The notes under the pieces are model-generated. The model saw only the letters and a list, made by a program, of their open reading frames with translations. It did no database searches and was not told where the DNA came from. From contig NZ_QPKV01000003.1 in assembly GCF_003339865.1 (NCBI RefSeq), positions 62,001 through 126,000 on the forward strand: a stretch of 64,000 bases of DNA, in the 5' to 3' direction. Position 1 is the stretch's first letter. Each line of letters begins with the position of its first letter. Shown here one piece after another: positions 16,150 through 25,448 of the stretch. Made by a program: the position numbers and the translations under genes. The DNA comes from Pedobacter chinensis (GTDB taxonomy: Bacteria; Bacteroidota; Bacteroidia; Sphingobacteriales; Sphingobacteriaceae).

Positions 16150-16151
16150 TT

Positions 16152-17141
16152 ATGGCCTTAAACATTTACGATAGCGCAGACCGGCATTACGTTGTCGGCA
16201 ATCATTTTAATGATTTCGAATTAAATCAACCTTTAGTAAGGGAACTGAGAGAGAAATACAGTTTTCCTTTTGGCGATGCTGAAATGGTACAGATTACTTT
16301 CTCTGGCATTTCGATTGTTTATGGCGATATCCTGATGAAGGAAAATCATTTAAGGATTAAATCTTTCGAAGAGCCTGCTGTGGTAGAATTACATTTTTCA
16401 CTTGCTGGTGGAGGGATCATGAACAATTACCTAACGGACAGAAAGCTTAATATTAAAGCCAATCAGCATAACATTATTTATACTCCGGATTTTGATGGAA
16501 CTGCAGACTTTAATCCAAACAGCCGGCATAAATTCTTTGAAGTTCATTTTCAACGTGAACGATTTGTTGATTTAACCAACGATAGCAGCACATTGTTAAA
16601 AAATTTCGCTGAAAACATCATGAATGATTGTCCGGTTGAGATTTCAGAAGAGCATTTACCCATCAGTTTAGCCATGCATAGCTGTATTAATGATATCATG
16701 AACTGCCAATTTACCGGTGGATTGAAATTATTGTTTCTTCAATCGAAATGTGTTGAGCTATTGGCCATGCAGGCACAAGCCTTCGAAATTGCAGCTAAAG
16801 CAGTGAAGAAACCAATGGTAAAATCGGCTTATGACCAGGAACGGATTCATTATGCCAAAGCGTATTTATTGGAAAATGCTTCTCAGCCGCCGTCACTTAC
16901 CGAGCTTGCCAAAATTGCAGGCATTAATGAATTTAAACTTAAACAAGGTTTTAAAGAAATTTTTGATAACACTGTTTTTGGATACCTGAGTGATTATAAG
17001 TTAACGAAAGCAAAGGAACTTTTAACGGACACCCGAATGGACATTAAAAATATTTCTGATGACTTAGGCTATTCTTCTGTTCAGCATTTTAATAAAGCAT
17101 TTAGCAAGAAGTTTGGAGTAAGTCCGGGAAAAGTGAGATAA
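16152..17141 (+). CDS. AraC-family transcriptional regulator
   Basis: 329-residue regulator. The N-terminal ligand-sensing region (about 1-220) resembles PchR-like regulators (VELHFSLAGGGIMNN; FFEVHFQRERF). The C-terminal AraC DNA-binding domain (about 230-329) has two helix-turn-helix motifs: LTELAKIAGINEFKLKQGFK and IKNISDDLGYSSVQHFNKAF, ending SKKFGVSPGKVR. It is divergently paired with a siderophore-interacting protein, so iron/siderophore sensing is likely. The distal half-site is only 2 bases before its own ATG, suggesting autoregulation. Confidence 0.9.
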   Translation: MALNIYDSADRHYVVGNHFNDFELNQPLVRELREKYSFPFGDAEMVQITFSGISIVYGDILMKENHLRIKSFEEPAVVELHFSLAGGGIMNNYLTDRKLNIKANQHNIIYTPDFDGTADFNPNSRHKFFEVHFQRERFVDLTNDSSTLLKNFAENIMNDCPVEISEEHLPISLAMHSCINDIMNCQFTGGLKLLFLQSKCVELLAMQAQAFEIAAKAVKKPMVKSAYDQERIHYAKAYLLENASQPPSLTELAKIAGINEFKLKQGFKEIFDNTVFGYLSDYKLTKAKELLTDTRMDIKNISDDLGYSSVQHFNKAFSKKFGVSPGKVR

Positions 17142-17236
17142 TTAAGCTTGAGTTCATCTTATTATTCATTACAGGCTTCTGTTCAATAAGCCTGATTAAT
17201 GAAATAGTTTTTGTTTGCAGCAACTTTGAATATCCC

Positions 17237-17425
17237 GTCATGCTGAGGATTAATTTATTTTGCTTCGCAGCCACTTCGCGGTCATAAAAATCAATATAAA
17301 TGACGTTGAGATTCTTCAGGTGTTTCTTTAAAACTTAGGTAAGTTTTGGGCCTTAATCCCTCATTACGAGGCACGAAGCAATGACGACCGTTTATATGAA
17401 ACAGGTGCTTCGTGCCTCAGCATGG
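17237..17425. repeat. REP-like composite element with GAGGCACGAAGCA inverted repeat
   Basis: GAGGCACGAAGCA (17368-17380) and TGCTTCGTGCCTC (17406-17418) are perfect 13-base arms. The preceding stretch TTTTGGGCC(T)TAATCC is shared with the element at 62720-62878. CGTCATGCTGAGG-like borders occur near 17238. The element fills most of the 315-base gap between the AraC gene and the DUF5916 gene. Confidence 0.75.
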
Positions 17426-17456
17426 CAGGAGTTATCAAAAAGTATGAAATACTGAT

Positions 17457-19880
17457 TTAAATTTTTTTATGTTTCATCTTTAAATCCAGATAATCAATGT
17501 AGTATAACACCTTAACGGATAAACTATTGTTTTGAGGTGCATTTAAGATTCCGCCTAAATTTTTATTGTAGCGTTGGGTAAAATAAGAATCGTAAGTTTC
17601 TGCGGCATCCTTGTATGAAACCGATAATGTGCTGCCCGGAGCAAACTGCCAGGTATAAATCAAATCGATGTTAAAAACATTATAGTTTCTGTCCATTCCA
17701 GTTAGTGCAGGCCCCTGGTAATCGGCCAGGTCACCATCTGGTTTGAGCAGGTAAAATGCTTTATTTCTTCTATCACTCCAATAGTGACGCAACACAACAG
17801 TTACGCCCATTAAATTGGTAAAAGTATATTTTGCATCGAATGAGTTTTCGACTGTTCGCCTGTCATATTTAGAAAAAATGGCCTGATTACCTTGTGAAGT
17901 AACCCAATTTACATAATCATAATTCGGATTAAAATTTAAATCCAGCCCAAAGGCTACTTTATCATTTAACCTAAAGTTTTGGAACAGGTAAAAATTGTAT
18001 TCTTTACCGCCAAAAAGTTGTTGCTCAAAATAACGAATATTTCCACCAAAATTATAAGCTTTGGCCCGATTGGGATTTATGTACAAAGCCACTCCAAAAT
18101 TTTCAGGAGCCCGATATATTTGCCCGTTCCGGGCTTCATAAAAGTCGTTTCGCTTAGCATCATAACTCAAATCAAATTCAGCCGACCATTGATTTTTAAA
18201 TTGAACCCAATAACCCGTATTAATACCAAAACTTTGATAATCGCCTGGCATCGCTCTCCTTGAATAGTTAAAATTTAACCAGCTTTGATATTGATTATAC
18301 CATTTTCCTGGTTTATAAATACTGTACCCAAATCCCAGTCTCTGATCTAAAAAATTGTTGTTGGTAAAAAAGCCCATGTCTGAAGGATCGAATTTATCAT
18401 CAGCATATACCTGATTGTAACTCCAGGTAAAATTGCCGCTTTGCTTTCCAAACCTAAATGAATAGCTATATCCGGTATTGCTTTCCTCACCCCGCAAATA
18501 ACTCATTTTTGCTTCGCCATTTACAAAGTATTTATTCCCTTTATTGTTTAAGTTAAAGAGAATAGCCATCACATTGGCATCGTAAGCAGAACCCTGCCTT
18601 AAAACGTTTGTATTGATAAAAGTGGCCGAACTATTATTTTTTAGCGATTGATCGAAAACTAAAATGTTATAATTGGTTAACGGTTGCGTTTCAACCTCCC
18701 GAAGATTACCATTTGCGTCTTCCACTTCAGTTTGCATTCCGCTGGTTATTGCATTGAAAATACCAACCCCTAAACCTTTTGCTGTACGGCCAGATATTTT
18801 AGTTGCGTTTAAAACTTTGGCTTCTTTCTGATCTTTAATGATTTTATCACCATTATTTAAACCACCGTAATTATAATACGCTGGAATTGAACCGATGCGT
18901 TTAGAATAGAACAAATCTCCTTTGTTAAAAAGTTCTGTTCCTTCGGTAAAAAACTGGCGGTTTTCATTAAACTTAACTTCAAAAGGAGTTAGGTTGAGTA
19001 TCCTGTTATCAGATTGTACCTGACCAAAATCAGGCACCAATGTCATATCTAAAGTAAAACTGTTGTTAATTCCGTATTTTACGTCCATGCCGCCATTAAA
19101 GCGGGAAGTGGTGTTTTTTACCCCTGGAATATTTACCGGATAGTGATTAACATAGGCAGAGATGTATGGAGAAAAAGAAAGGCGAAGCGGGGGTTTGATA
19201 TCTCTTATCCCCATCCAGAGGCCTTCCTGATTAATAAAGCCATTAACCTTCGGGTCTACAAAATTCCAAAAGGTTTGAATATTGGTTCGTTGAATCCTCC
19301 TGCTAAAATTTAAGCCCCAATTTTGAACATCTTTGCCAGAAAAACGTAATGCAGAATAAGGGATTTTCATTTCACAGGTCCAGCCTGAATCATCGAGCTT
19401 TACAGCACTTTCCCAAACGGCGTTCCAATTTGGGTCTTCGTCCCCAACCTGCGAATATTTGGCATCAAACTGTACGCCTGCAGCAGTTACAAAAAAGCCA
19501 TTTCCATTCATTTTATCATAAAACGGATCTACAATAATGGAAATAAAATCGGCATTGCCAATATTATCACGGGAAACCAATTCATGTGAAACGCTATCTT
19601 TATCATCATACATTCTGGCATAAACATAAATGGCCACATCATCATAAAGAACCTTCATTTCGGTACGCCGGTCTTTTTTTTCCACTCTTCCCGGAACCGG
19701 CCTGATTTCAAAAAAATCAGTTGCTATAGGCACATTAATCCAACATGCATCATCCAAAACACCATCAATTTTTGGCGTTTCTGTAGTTCTTACAGCCTGA
19801 AGTTGTTTCTGTTTAGCCGGATCCTGGGCATTACAGTATGTATAAACGAATATAAAAAGTAAGAATGTCCAGTGTTTCAT
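17457..19880 (-). CDS. DUF5916 outer-membrane protein with family-9-like carbohydrate-binding domain
   Basis: 807-residue exported protein. The signal peptide ends YCNAQ (about residue 19). Residues about 30-225 resemble the carbohydrate-binding family 9-like fold (TPKIDGVLDDACWINVPIAT; WTCEMKIPYSALRFSG). The remainder is the DUF5916 region, rich in amphipathic beta-strands and probably a barrel (FTLDMTLVPDFGQVQSDNR; NENRQFFTEGTELFNKGDLF). Substrate and role are unknown. The DUF5916 label is from memory of family motifs. The gene is single, with REP-like sequence downstream and ffh divergent upstream. Confidence 0.85.
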   Translation of the reverse strand: MKHWTFLLFIFVYTYCNAQDPAKQKQLQAVRTTETPKIDGVLDDACWINVPIATDFFEIRPVPGRVEKKDRRTEMKVLYDDVAIYVYARMYDDKDSVSHELVSRDNIGNADFISIIVDPFYDKMNGNGFFVTAAGVQFDAKYSQVGDEDPNWNAVWESAVKLDDSGWTCEMKIPYSALRFSGKDVQNWGLNFSRRIQRTNIQTFWNFVDPKVNGFINQEGLWMGIRDIKPPLRLSFSPYISAYVNHYPVNIPGVKNTTSRFNGGMDVKYGINNSFTLDMTLVPDFGQVQSDNRILNLTPFEVKFNENRQFFTEGTELFNKGDLFYSKRIGSIPAYYNYGGLNNGDKIIKDQKEAKVLNATKISGRTAKGLGVGIFNAITSGMQTEVEDANGNLREVETQPLTNYNILVFDQSLKNNSSATFINTNVLRQGSAYDANVMAILFNLNNKGNKYFVNGEAKMSYLRGEESNTGYSYSFRFGKQSGNFTWSYNQVYADDKFDPSDMGFFTNNNFLDQRLGFGYSIYKPGKWYNQYQSWLNFNYSRRAMPGDYQSFGINTGYWVQFKNQWSAEFDLSYDAKRNDFYEARNGQIYRAPENFGVALYINPNRAKAYNFGGNIRYFEQQLFGGKEYNFYLFQNFRLNDKVAFGLDLNFNPNYDYVNWVTSQGNQAIFSKYDRRTVENSFDAKYTFTNLMGVTVVLRHYWSDRRNKAFYLLKPDGDLADYQGPALTGMDRNYNVFNIDLIYTWQFAPGSTLSVSYKDAAETYDSYFTQRYNKNLGGILNAPQNNSLSVKVLYYIDYLDLKMKHKKI

Positions 19881-20004
19881 TTGTTCAGGTTAACAAGCAT
19901 AAGACTAATGTTCAGCATAAATGTTGCATGTAAAAGAAAAATATAATCGTGTTTTTAGCTAAAGTTTTGACTTTGAGTTGCAAAGATTTACAATCAAAAT
20001 TTGA

Positions 20005-20012
20005 TACATTTG
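20005..20012 (+). promoter_or_regulatory. Candidate -7 box for ffh
   Basis: TACATTTG matches TAnnTTTG exactly, 60 bases before the ATG. The nearest TTTG upstream has a longer than usual spacer (29 bases). Confidence 0.4.
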
Positions 20013-20072
20013 CCTTTTATTAAAAACAAGTGGCTTTTCGTTAACCGCGATTAGCTTTTAGCTTATATAACG

Positions 20073-21413
20073 ATGTTTGATAATTTACAGGACAAGCTAG
20101 ACAGAGCATTTAAAGTATTAAAAGGACAAGGCAGCATTACGGAAATCAACGTGGCAGAAACCATGAAAGAGATTCGTAAAGCATTATTAGATGCCGACGT
20201 TAACTATAAAACCGCCAAGGCATTTACAGATGATGTAAGGCAAAAAGCATTAGGACAGAATGTATTAACTGCCGTTTCCCCTGGTCAGTTGCTTACCAAA
20301 ATCATGAACGATGAGCTTGCGGCCTTAATGGGTGGCGAGGTTACTGAACTGGAAACAAAAGCAAATCCTACCATTATTTTAATTGCAGGTTTAAACGGTG
20401 CGGGTAAAACCACTTTCGCTGGTAAATTGGCCTTGCACTTAAAAGGTAAGGGCAAAAAACCTTTATTGGTTGCGGGAGATATGTATCGCCCTGCAGCGGT
20501 AGATCAGTTAGAGGTTTTAGGAACTTCTGTAGGTGTATCGGTTTATGCAAACCGTGAATCAAACGATCCGGTTGGTATTGCTTTAGAGGGAATTGCGCAT
20601 GGTAAGCAAAATGGAAACAACGTCATCATTATCGATACAGCTGGTCGTTTAGCGATCGATGAATCGTTGATGAACGAGATTTCGGAAGTTAAAGCAAAAA
20701 CACAACCGCACGAAATTTTATTCGTAGTGGATTCCATGACGGGTCAGGATGCGGTAAATACAGCCAAAGTATTTAACGATCGACTTGATTTTACAGGCGT
20801 TGTTTTAACCAAATTAGATGGTGATACACGTGGTGGAGCGGCACTTTCAATTAAATCGGTAGTGAACAAACCGATTAAATTCATTGGTACCGGCGAGAAA
20901 ATGGAAGCACTTGATGTTTTCTATCCAGACCGTATGGCATCGCGTATTCTGGGCATGGGTGATGTGGTTTCTCTTGTTGAACGTGCCCAAATGCAATTCG
21001 ATGAGAAGGAAGCAGCAGAATTACAAAAGAAAATCCGCAAGAATAAATTTGACTTCAACGATTTCTATAACCAGATTCAACAGATCAAGAAGATGGGTAA
21101 TATGAAAGATTTGATGGGGATGATTCCTGGTGTGGGCAAGATGATGAAAAATGTGGATATTCAGGATGATGCATTCAAATCAATCGAGGCTATTATCAAT
21201 TCAATGACTCCTTTTGAGAAAGAAAATCCTGATGCTATTCAACAAAGCAGACGTTTACGTATTGCCAAAGGATCTGGAAGCAAAGTAGAAGAAGTTACCA
21301 AGCTGATTAAACAATTTGAAGACATGCGTAAAATGATGAAACAGTTTTCAAATCCGGCAGCCGCAGCAGCAATGATGAAGGGGATGCCGAAAATGCCTTT
21401 TGGAAAAAGATAG
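20073..21413 (+). CDS. ffh: Signal recognition particle protein Ffh
   Basis: 446-residue SRP GTPase that binds signal sequences and 4.5S RNA and targets membrane proteins to the FtsY/SecYEG pathway. It has an N domain (about 1-90), then a G domain with P-loop GLNGAGKTTFAGKLA (about 108), DTAGRLAIDE, TKLDGDTRGGAAL and GTGEKMEALDVFYPDRMA. The M domain (about 300-446) is methionine rich (MGNMKDLMGMIPGVGKMMKN; RLRIAKGSGSKVEEV). Length and motifs are complete. Single gene with a hairpin terminator after it. Confidence 0.97.
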   Translation: MFDNLQDKLDRAFKVLKGQGSITEINVAETMKEIRKALLDADVNYKTAKAFTDDVRQKALGQNVLTAVSPGQLLTKIMNDELAALMGGEVTELETKANPTIILIAGLNGAGKTTFAGKLALHLKGKGKKPLLVAGDMYRPAAVDQLEVLGTSVGVSVYANRESNDPVGIALEGIAHGKQNGNNVIIIDTAGRLAIDESLMNEISEVKAKTQPHEILFVVDSMTGQDAVNTAKVFNDRLDFTGVVLTKLDGDTRGGAALSIKSVVNKPIKFIGTGEKMEALDVFYPDRMASRILGMGDVVSLVERAQMQFDEKEAAELQKKIRKNKFDFNDFYNQIQQIKKMGNMKDLMGMIPGVGKMMKNVDIQDDAFKSIEAIINSMTPFEKENPDAIQQSRRLRIAKGSGSKVEEVTKLIKQFEDMRKMMKQFSNPAAAAAMMKGMPKMPFGKR

Positions 21414-21449
21414 GTTTTCTGTTAGAAACAAAAAGACTTGGCTAAATAT

Positions 21450-21479
21450 ATCCCGACCAGCAATGGTTGGGATTTTTTT
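21450..21479 (+). terminator. Rho-independent terminator of ffh
   Basis: ATCCCGACC (21450-21458) and GGTTGGGAT (21465-21473) pair with one G-U, directly followed by a run of seven T. Confidence 0.85.
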
Positions 21480-21906
21480 AAACAGCTTGACAGGCTTAAA
21501 TTTCTTAAGATTTTTTTAAAAAATCACATTCCATAGTTATACCTCCGGTCTTTTCTGGCAAAATTTAGTTTTATCTTCTTTATACCGCCATTTTCCCACA
21601 ATAGGAATGACTTATACTATTCTGGTAAAAAATTAACCATAGATATAAACTCAAGTCGGATTTAGAACCGGGTCTGGTCGGGTAGAATTGTCATAAGTCC
21701 GAACCAACTCCGAACCAAATGCGTCTTAAATCCATATTAAAGGTTAGTATGTCTTATCTTATCCTGGTCCTCAACTTATCGACGGCTAAACCTACTGGTT
21801 AAAAATATTTGTGATCTATTCAAAACTATTTTTATATTAGTCCAGTCAATTTCATTATTCGTCCCAGAATAAATTTACATCCCGTTTAATTTTCAGAAGA
21901 GAGTTC
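21480..21906. other. Intergenic region, no gene recognised
   Basis: About 430 bases before comM with no convincing coding frame. The only structure noted is an 11-base-spaced direct repeat of TCCGAACCAA (21698-21707 and 21709-21718) and AT-rich tracts. Confidence 0.45.
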
Positions 21907-23445
21907 ATGCTTGTAAAAACATACGGGAGTGCCGTTTATGGAGTAAACGCTTTAACCATAACCATTGAAGTTAGCATTAGTAAAGGCAATAGATATTTTA
22001 TGGTTGGCTTGCCCGACAATGCGGTAAAGGAAAGTTTACAACGTGTTGAAAGTGCAATTCATGTTGCAGGTTTTCGCATGCCTCGACAAAAAATTGTAGT
22101 CAATCTTGCTCCTGCAGACATCAGGAAAGAGGGCTCTGCCTATGATTTACCAATCGCCATCGGGATTTTAGCTGCATCCGGGCAAATTCCATCGACGGAA
22201 CTGGAGAATTATTTTATTATGGGCGAGCTATCTTTAGATGGTGCTATTCAACCCATAAAAGGGGCTTTGCCCATTGCTATCCAGGCACAACAAGATGGAT
22301 TTAAGGGTTTTATTTTGCCCAAACAAAATGTGCGTGAAGCAGCAATTGTTGATGAATTAATCGCCTACGGTGTAGAAACCTTAGCACAAGTTATTTCTTT
22401 TTTTAATAATAGTGGAACGCTTGAGCAGGTTAAAATAAATACAAAAGAAGAATTTCTGAAAAATATTGGCAACTACGAGCACGATTTTGCAGATGTTAAA
22501 GGGCAGGAGAACATCAAACGGGCACTGGAAATTGCTGCTGCAGGTGGCCACAATGTGATATTGATTGGACCACCGGGAGCCGGCAAAACAATGCTCGCCA
22601 AACGTTTGCCAACCATTTTGCCTCCTCTAAATTTATATGAGGCCTTGGAAACAACCAAAATTCACTCTGTAGCGGGTAAACTTTCGGCCGCCGATGCACT
22701 AATGACCATTAGACCCTACCGCTCTCCGCATCACACAATTTCTGATGTAGCGTTGGTTGGCGGTGGCATGAATCCTGCACCCGGAGAAATATCATTAGCC
22801 CATAACGGAGTTCTGTTTCTGGATGAATTACCTGAATTCAAACGAACGGTTTTAGAGGTTATGCGCCAACCTTTGGAGGATCGAAAAGTAGCTATCTCTC
22901 GCGCAAGATTTTCCGTGGAGTATCCTGCAAGTTTCATGTTGGTTGCTTCTATGAATCCCTGCCCTTGTGGGTTTTATAACCATCCGGAAAAAGAATGTGT
23001 TTGTGCACCCGGTATTGTGCAAAAATATCTGAGCAAAATTTCAGGACCACTTTTAGATCGGATTGATTTACATGTTGAAGTAACACCAGTTAATTTTTCT
23101 GAGTTAGCTTCATCCCGCGAAGCGGAGAAAAGCGAAATGATCAGGGCTCGTGTAATCAAAGCAAGAGAAATTCAAGACCATCGCTTTGCTGATAAGGACG
23201 ATTTACATTACAACGCACAAATGAGCCCAAAAATGGTAAGAAAGGTTTGTCAGATTAGTGAAGCAGGAACAACCTTGTTAAAATCTGCAATGGAGAGATT
23301 AGGTTTATCGGCCCGTGCTTACGACAGGATTTTGAAAGTGGCCAGGACAATTGCCGATTTGGACGGAAGTGAAAATGTAGAATTAGAGCATTTAGCAGAA
23401 TCTATTAATTATCGAAGTCTGGATAGAGATGGCTGGGCAGGATAA
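21907..23445 (+). CDS. comM: ComM/YifB family Mg chelatase-like AAA+ ATPase
   Basis: 512-residue cytoplasmic protein. It has an N-terminal Lon-protease-like domain (about 1-170: VGLPDNAVKESLQRVESAI; KIVVNLAPADIRKEGSAYDL). The AAA+ domain has Walker A IGPPGAGKTMLAKRL (about 220), RSPHHTISDVALVGGG, and Walker B GVLFLDELPEF. A cysteine cluster CPCGFYNHPEKECVC is typical of YifB. The C-terminal Mg-chelatase domain has LSARAYDRILKVARTIADL. In competent bacteria ComM is a helicase promoting branch migration during transformation. Whether this organism takes up DNA is unknown. Confidence 0.93.
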   Translation: MLVKTYGSAVYGVNALTITIEVSISKGNRYFMVGLPDNAVKESLQRVESAIHVAGFRMPRQKIVVNLAPADIRKEGSAYDLPIAIGILAASGQIPSTELENYFIMGELSLDGAIQPIKGALPIAIQAQQDGFKGFILPKQNVREAAIVDELIAYGVETLAQVISFFNNSGTLEQVKINTKEEFLKNIGNYEHDFADVKGQENIKRALEIAAAGGHNVILIGPPGAGKTMLAKRLPTILPPLNLYEALETTKIHSVAGKLSAADALMTIRPYRSPHHTISDVALVGGGMNPAPGEISLAHNGVLFLDELPEFKRTVLEVMRQPLEDRKVAISRARFSVEYPASFMLVASMNPCPCGFYNHPEKECVCAPGIVQKYLSKISGPLLDRIDLHVEVTPVNFSELASSREAEKSEMIRARVIKAREIQDHRFADKDDLHYNAQMSPKMVRKVCQISEAGTTLLKSAMERLGLSARAYDRILKVARTIADLDGSENVELEHLAESINYRSLDRDGWAG

Positions 23446-23452
23446 ATGGATT

Positions 23453-23592
23453 GCCAAACTCAGCATGATGTAGTGGTTAGCGTAACGCTTAAAAACCTTA
23501 CATGAACGGCCGTCTTCCTGAACTTGTTTCAGAACCTTAACAACACGAACGCATAGCAGAAAAGATGCTGACAAATTCAGCATGACGAGGTG
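23453..23592. repeat. REP-like element between comM and the pectin locus
   Basis: It is bounded by CTCAGCATGATG (about 23459) and TTCAGCATGACGAGG (about 23576), with a CTGAACTTGTTTCAG core at 23518-23532 shared with 7160-7178. Non-coding, lying between convergent genes. Confidence 0.6.
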
Positions 23593-23607
23593 ATTAAGCA
23601 GTTTAAC

Positions 23608-24345
23608 TTATTTCAAACTTTTCGCTAAACCTAACTTCAACTCTTTAATACCTTTAGCCACTAAACCTGCAACTTGTTTAGCCCCATCAACATTTAAATG
23701 GGTATCATCTTTTTTCCCGTTTGGATAATTAACATGCCCTGAATCAACATGAAGAAATAATTTTATCGAACCTGCATCGCCTAAACGATCTAAAAGATGC
23801 GTTGTTTTAGCCAGCATATCAATCAAAGGAACTTTTAATGAATCAGATACTTTTCTGGTCACTAGCGGATAGCCGCCATGAGAATCAATCAAGACTCCAC
23901 TTTTAAAACTTCTCCTTGAAATTGGAGTGAGCAGCACCGGAATTGCTTTTTTATTTCTGGTTTCGTTAACATAATTGATCAGATTTGTTTTGAATTCTGC
24001 CAGTGTAACCCCCACATCTGGTTTATCAATCTTCTCATCATTATGACCAAATTCAATAAAAACATAATCGCCAGTTTGGAGTTGATCCAATATAGGCTGC
24101 CAATGCTTTTCGTTCCGGAAAGATTTTGTACTTCGGCCATTTAATGCCCGGTTATCCACTTTAACATCATTTTTAAAAAAAGATTGAAGTTTCATTCCCC
24201 AACCTGTTTCCGGGTATTTTGTTGATTCCTTATTGGCGGCAGTAGAATCCCCGATAATATAAAGCATAGTTGGTTTTTTGAAAGTGAAAGCACTTAAAAC
24301 CACTAATACTGCGAATCCTGATGTTTTTAAAAAGGTTAATCTCAT
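23608..24345 (-). CDS. SGNH-hydrolase rhamnogalacturonan acetylesterase
   Basis: 245-residue exported esterase of the GDSL/SGNH type (CE12-like), removing acetyl groups from pectin. An N-terminal hydrophobic segment is present. Block I is IIGDSTAANKES (nucleophile Ser), block II has the Gly of RALNGRSTKSF, block III is FIEFGHNDEK, and block V DDTHLNVDGAKQVA supplies Asp and His. All four catalytic blocks are present. It follows the pectinesterase gene with 2 bases between them, at the distal end of the pectin operon. Confidence 0.92.
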   Translation of the reverse strand: MRLTFLKTSGFAVLVVLSAFTFKKPTMLYIIGDSTAANKESTKYPETGWGMKLQSFFKNDVKVDNRALNGRSTKSFRNEKHWQPILDQLQTGDYVFIEFGHNDEKIDKPDVGVTLAEFKTNLINYVNETRNKKAIPVLLTPISRRSFKSGVLIDSHGGYPLVTRKVSDSLKVPLIDMLAKTTHLLDRLGDAGSIKLFLHVDSGHVNYPNGKKDDTHLNVDGAKQVAGLVAKGIKELKLGLAKSLK

Positions 24346-24347
24346 AT

Positions 24348-25367
24348 CTAATCTGTCAGTGGATTCCAGCCATCTGTTCCACCTAATATATTTTTTAAAG
24401 TGTAAATTTTCACTTGCTGATCCGTTAATTGTTTTATCCAGGGCAATCTTGTGCCTGGGGAAGCACCCAAACCAACACTTTTATACTCGGCATAAAAAGC
24501 CGTTTTTTCTTTATCAGGAAACATTAAATCACCTTTCCATGGATTCCATCCAACAGGAAGTATATGTTTACCTAAATCGCAATTTATAAAAACAGTTTTC
24601 GCATACGGACGCCAGGGCCTCCCTAAATACGCTTTGGTGACCAGGCTATCAGAAATGATTTTGCAGTTCAGAAACACGAAGCCAAACTTTTGATTTTTAG
24701 ATGTTGATGCGGCTGTAACATAAGAGTCGCTTAGATTTTTAATGGTACAACTTTGAAAAACCGCAGTTGATTTCCCAAAGATAAAATCTGTTGTTCCTGC
24801 TATGAAACAATTTTGATAAAACTGGCGGCTATTTTCCGTTGCAGCATACAAAGTATCCTGATTACCCAGAATATTGCAATCTCTGGCTACAAACCGGTCT
24901 CCTTCAACATGTAGTGCAACAGCTTGACCAACTCTTCCAGACGAGTTAATGATGCTTAAATTCTCTATGGTGATATCATTTGCTTGTACTAAAACGGTAT
25001 ATGAAGTATAGGTTGTCATTTTGCTTAAGCCAAAAGCATCTTTGCTGTTTGAATTCATTTTGCTTGAATAATCGTTACCAGTGATAATAGTATGATTTTT
25101 ATTTTCGCCAATTAATTTAATATTGGTTTTCCAGGATGGAATAACGATTTTTTCCTGATAAGTACCATTTTTAATATAAATTTTAACCTGTTTTTCGCCT
25201 AAATCTCTTACAGAATTTATAGCTTCCTGAATGGTTTTATAGTTTCCGGTTCCATCTTTCGATACGGTGATTTCTGTCGGATATTTTGGATCCTGAGCAG
25301 CGACACTGTAAAAAAGGAATGTAAATAAAAAGCTTGCTAAGCACTTAAATAAGATTGGATGACTCAT
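24348..25367 (-). CDS. Pectinesterase (CE8 pectin methylesterase)
   Basis: 339-residue exported right-handed beta-helix enzyme that removes methyl esters from homogalacturonan. The signal peptide ends SVAAQD (about residue 25). Family motifs are TEITVSKDGTGNYKTIQEAI, ALHVEGDRFVARDCNILGNQ, QDTLYA, GTTDFIFGKSTAVFQSC (contains the catalytic Asp) and YLGRPWRPYAKTVFINCDLG (substrate Arg). Complete length. Second-to-last gene of the pectin operon. Confidence 0.95.
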   Translation of the reverse strand: MSHPILFKCLASFLFTFLFYSVAAQDPKYPTEITVSKDGTGNYKTIQEAINSVRDLGEKQVKIYIKNGTYQEKIVIPSWKTNIKLIGENKNHTIITGNDYSSKMNSNSKDAFGLSKMTTYTSYTVLVQANDITIENLSIINSSGRVGQAVALHVEGDRFVARDCNILGNQDTLYAATENSRQFYQNCFIAGTTDFIFGKSTAVFQSCTIKNLSDSYVTAASTSKNQKFGFVFLNCKIISDSLVTKAYLGRPWRPYAKTVFINCDLGKHILPVGWNPWKGDLMFPDKEKTAFYAEYKSVGLGASPGTRLPWIKQLTDQQVKIYTLKNILGGTDGWNPLTD

Positions 25368-25448
25368 TATGTGAATATAAAATATACCATCTGAATTTCA
25401 ATGAAAAAGGGCAGGTAAAAAACCTGCCCTCAGAAAAAATAACGGGAT

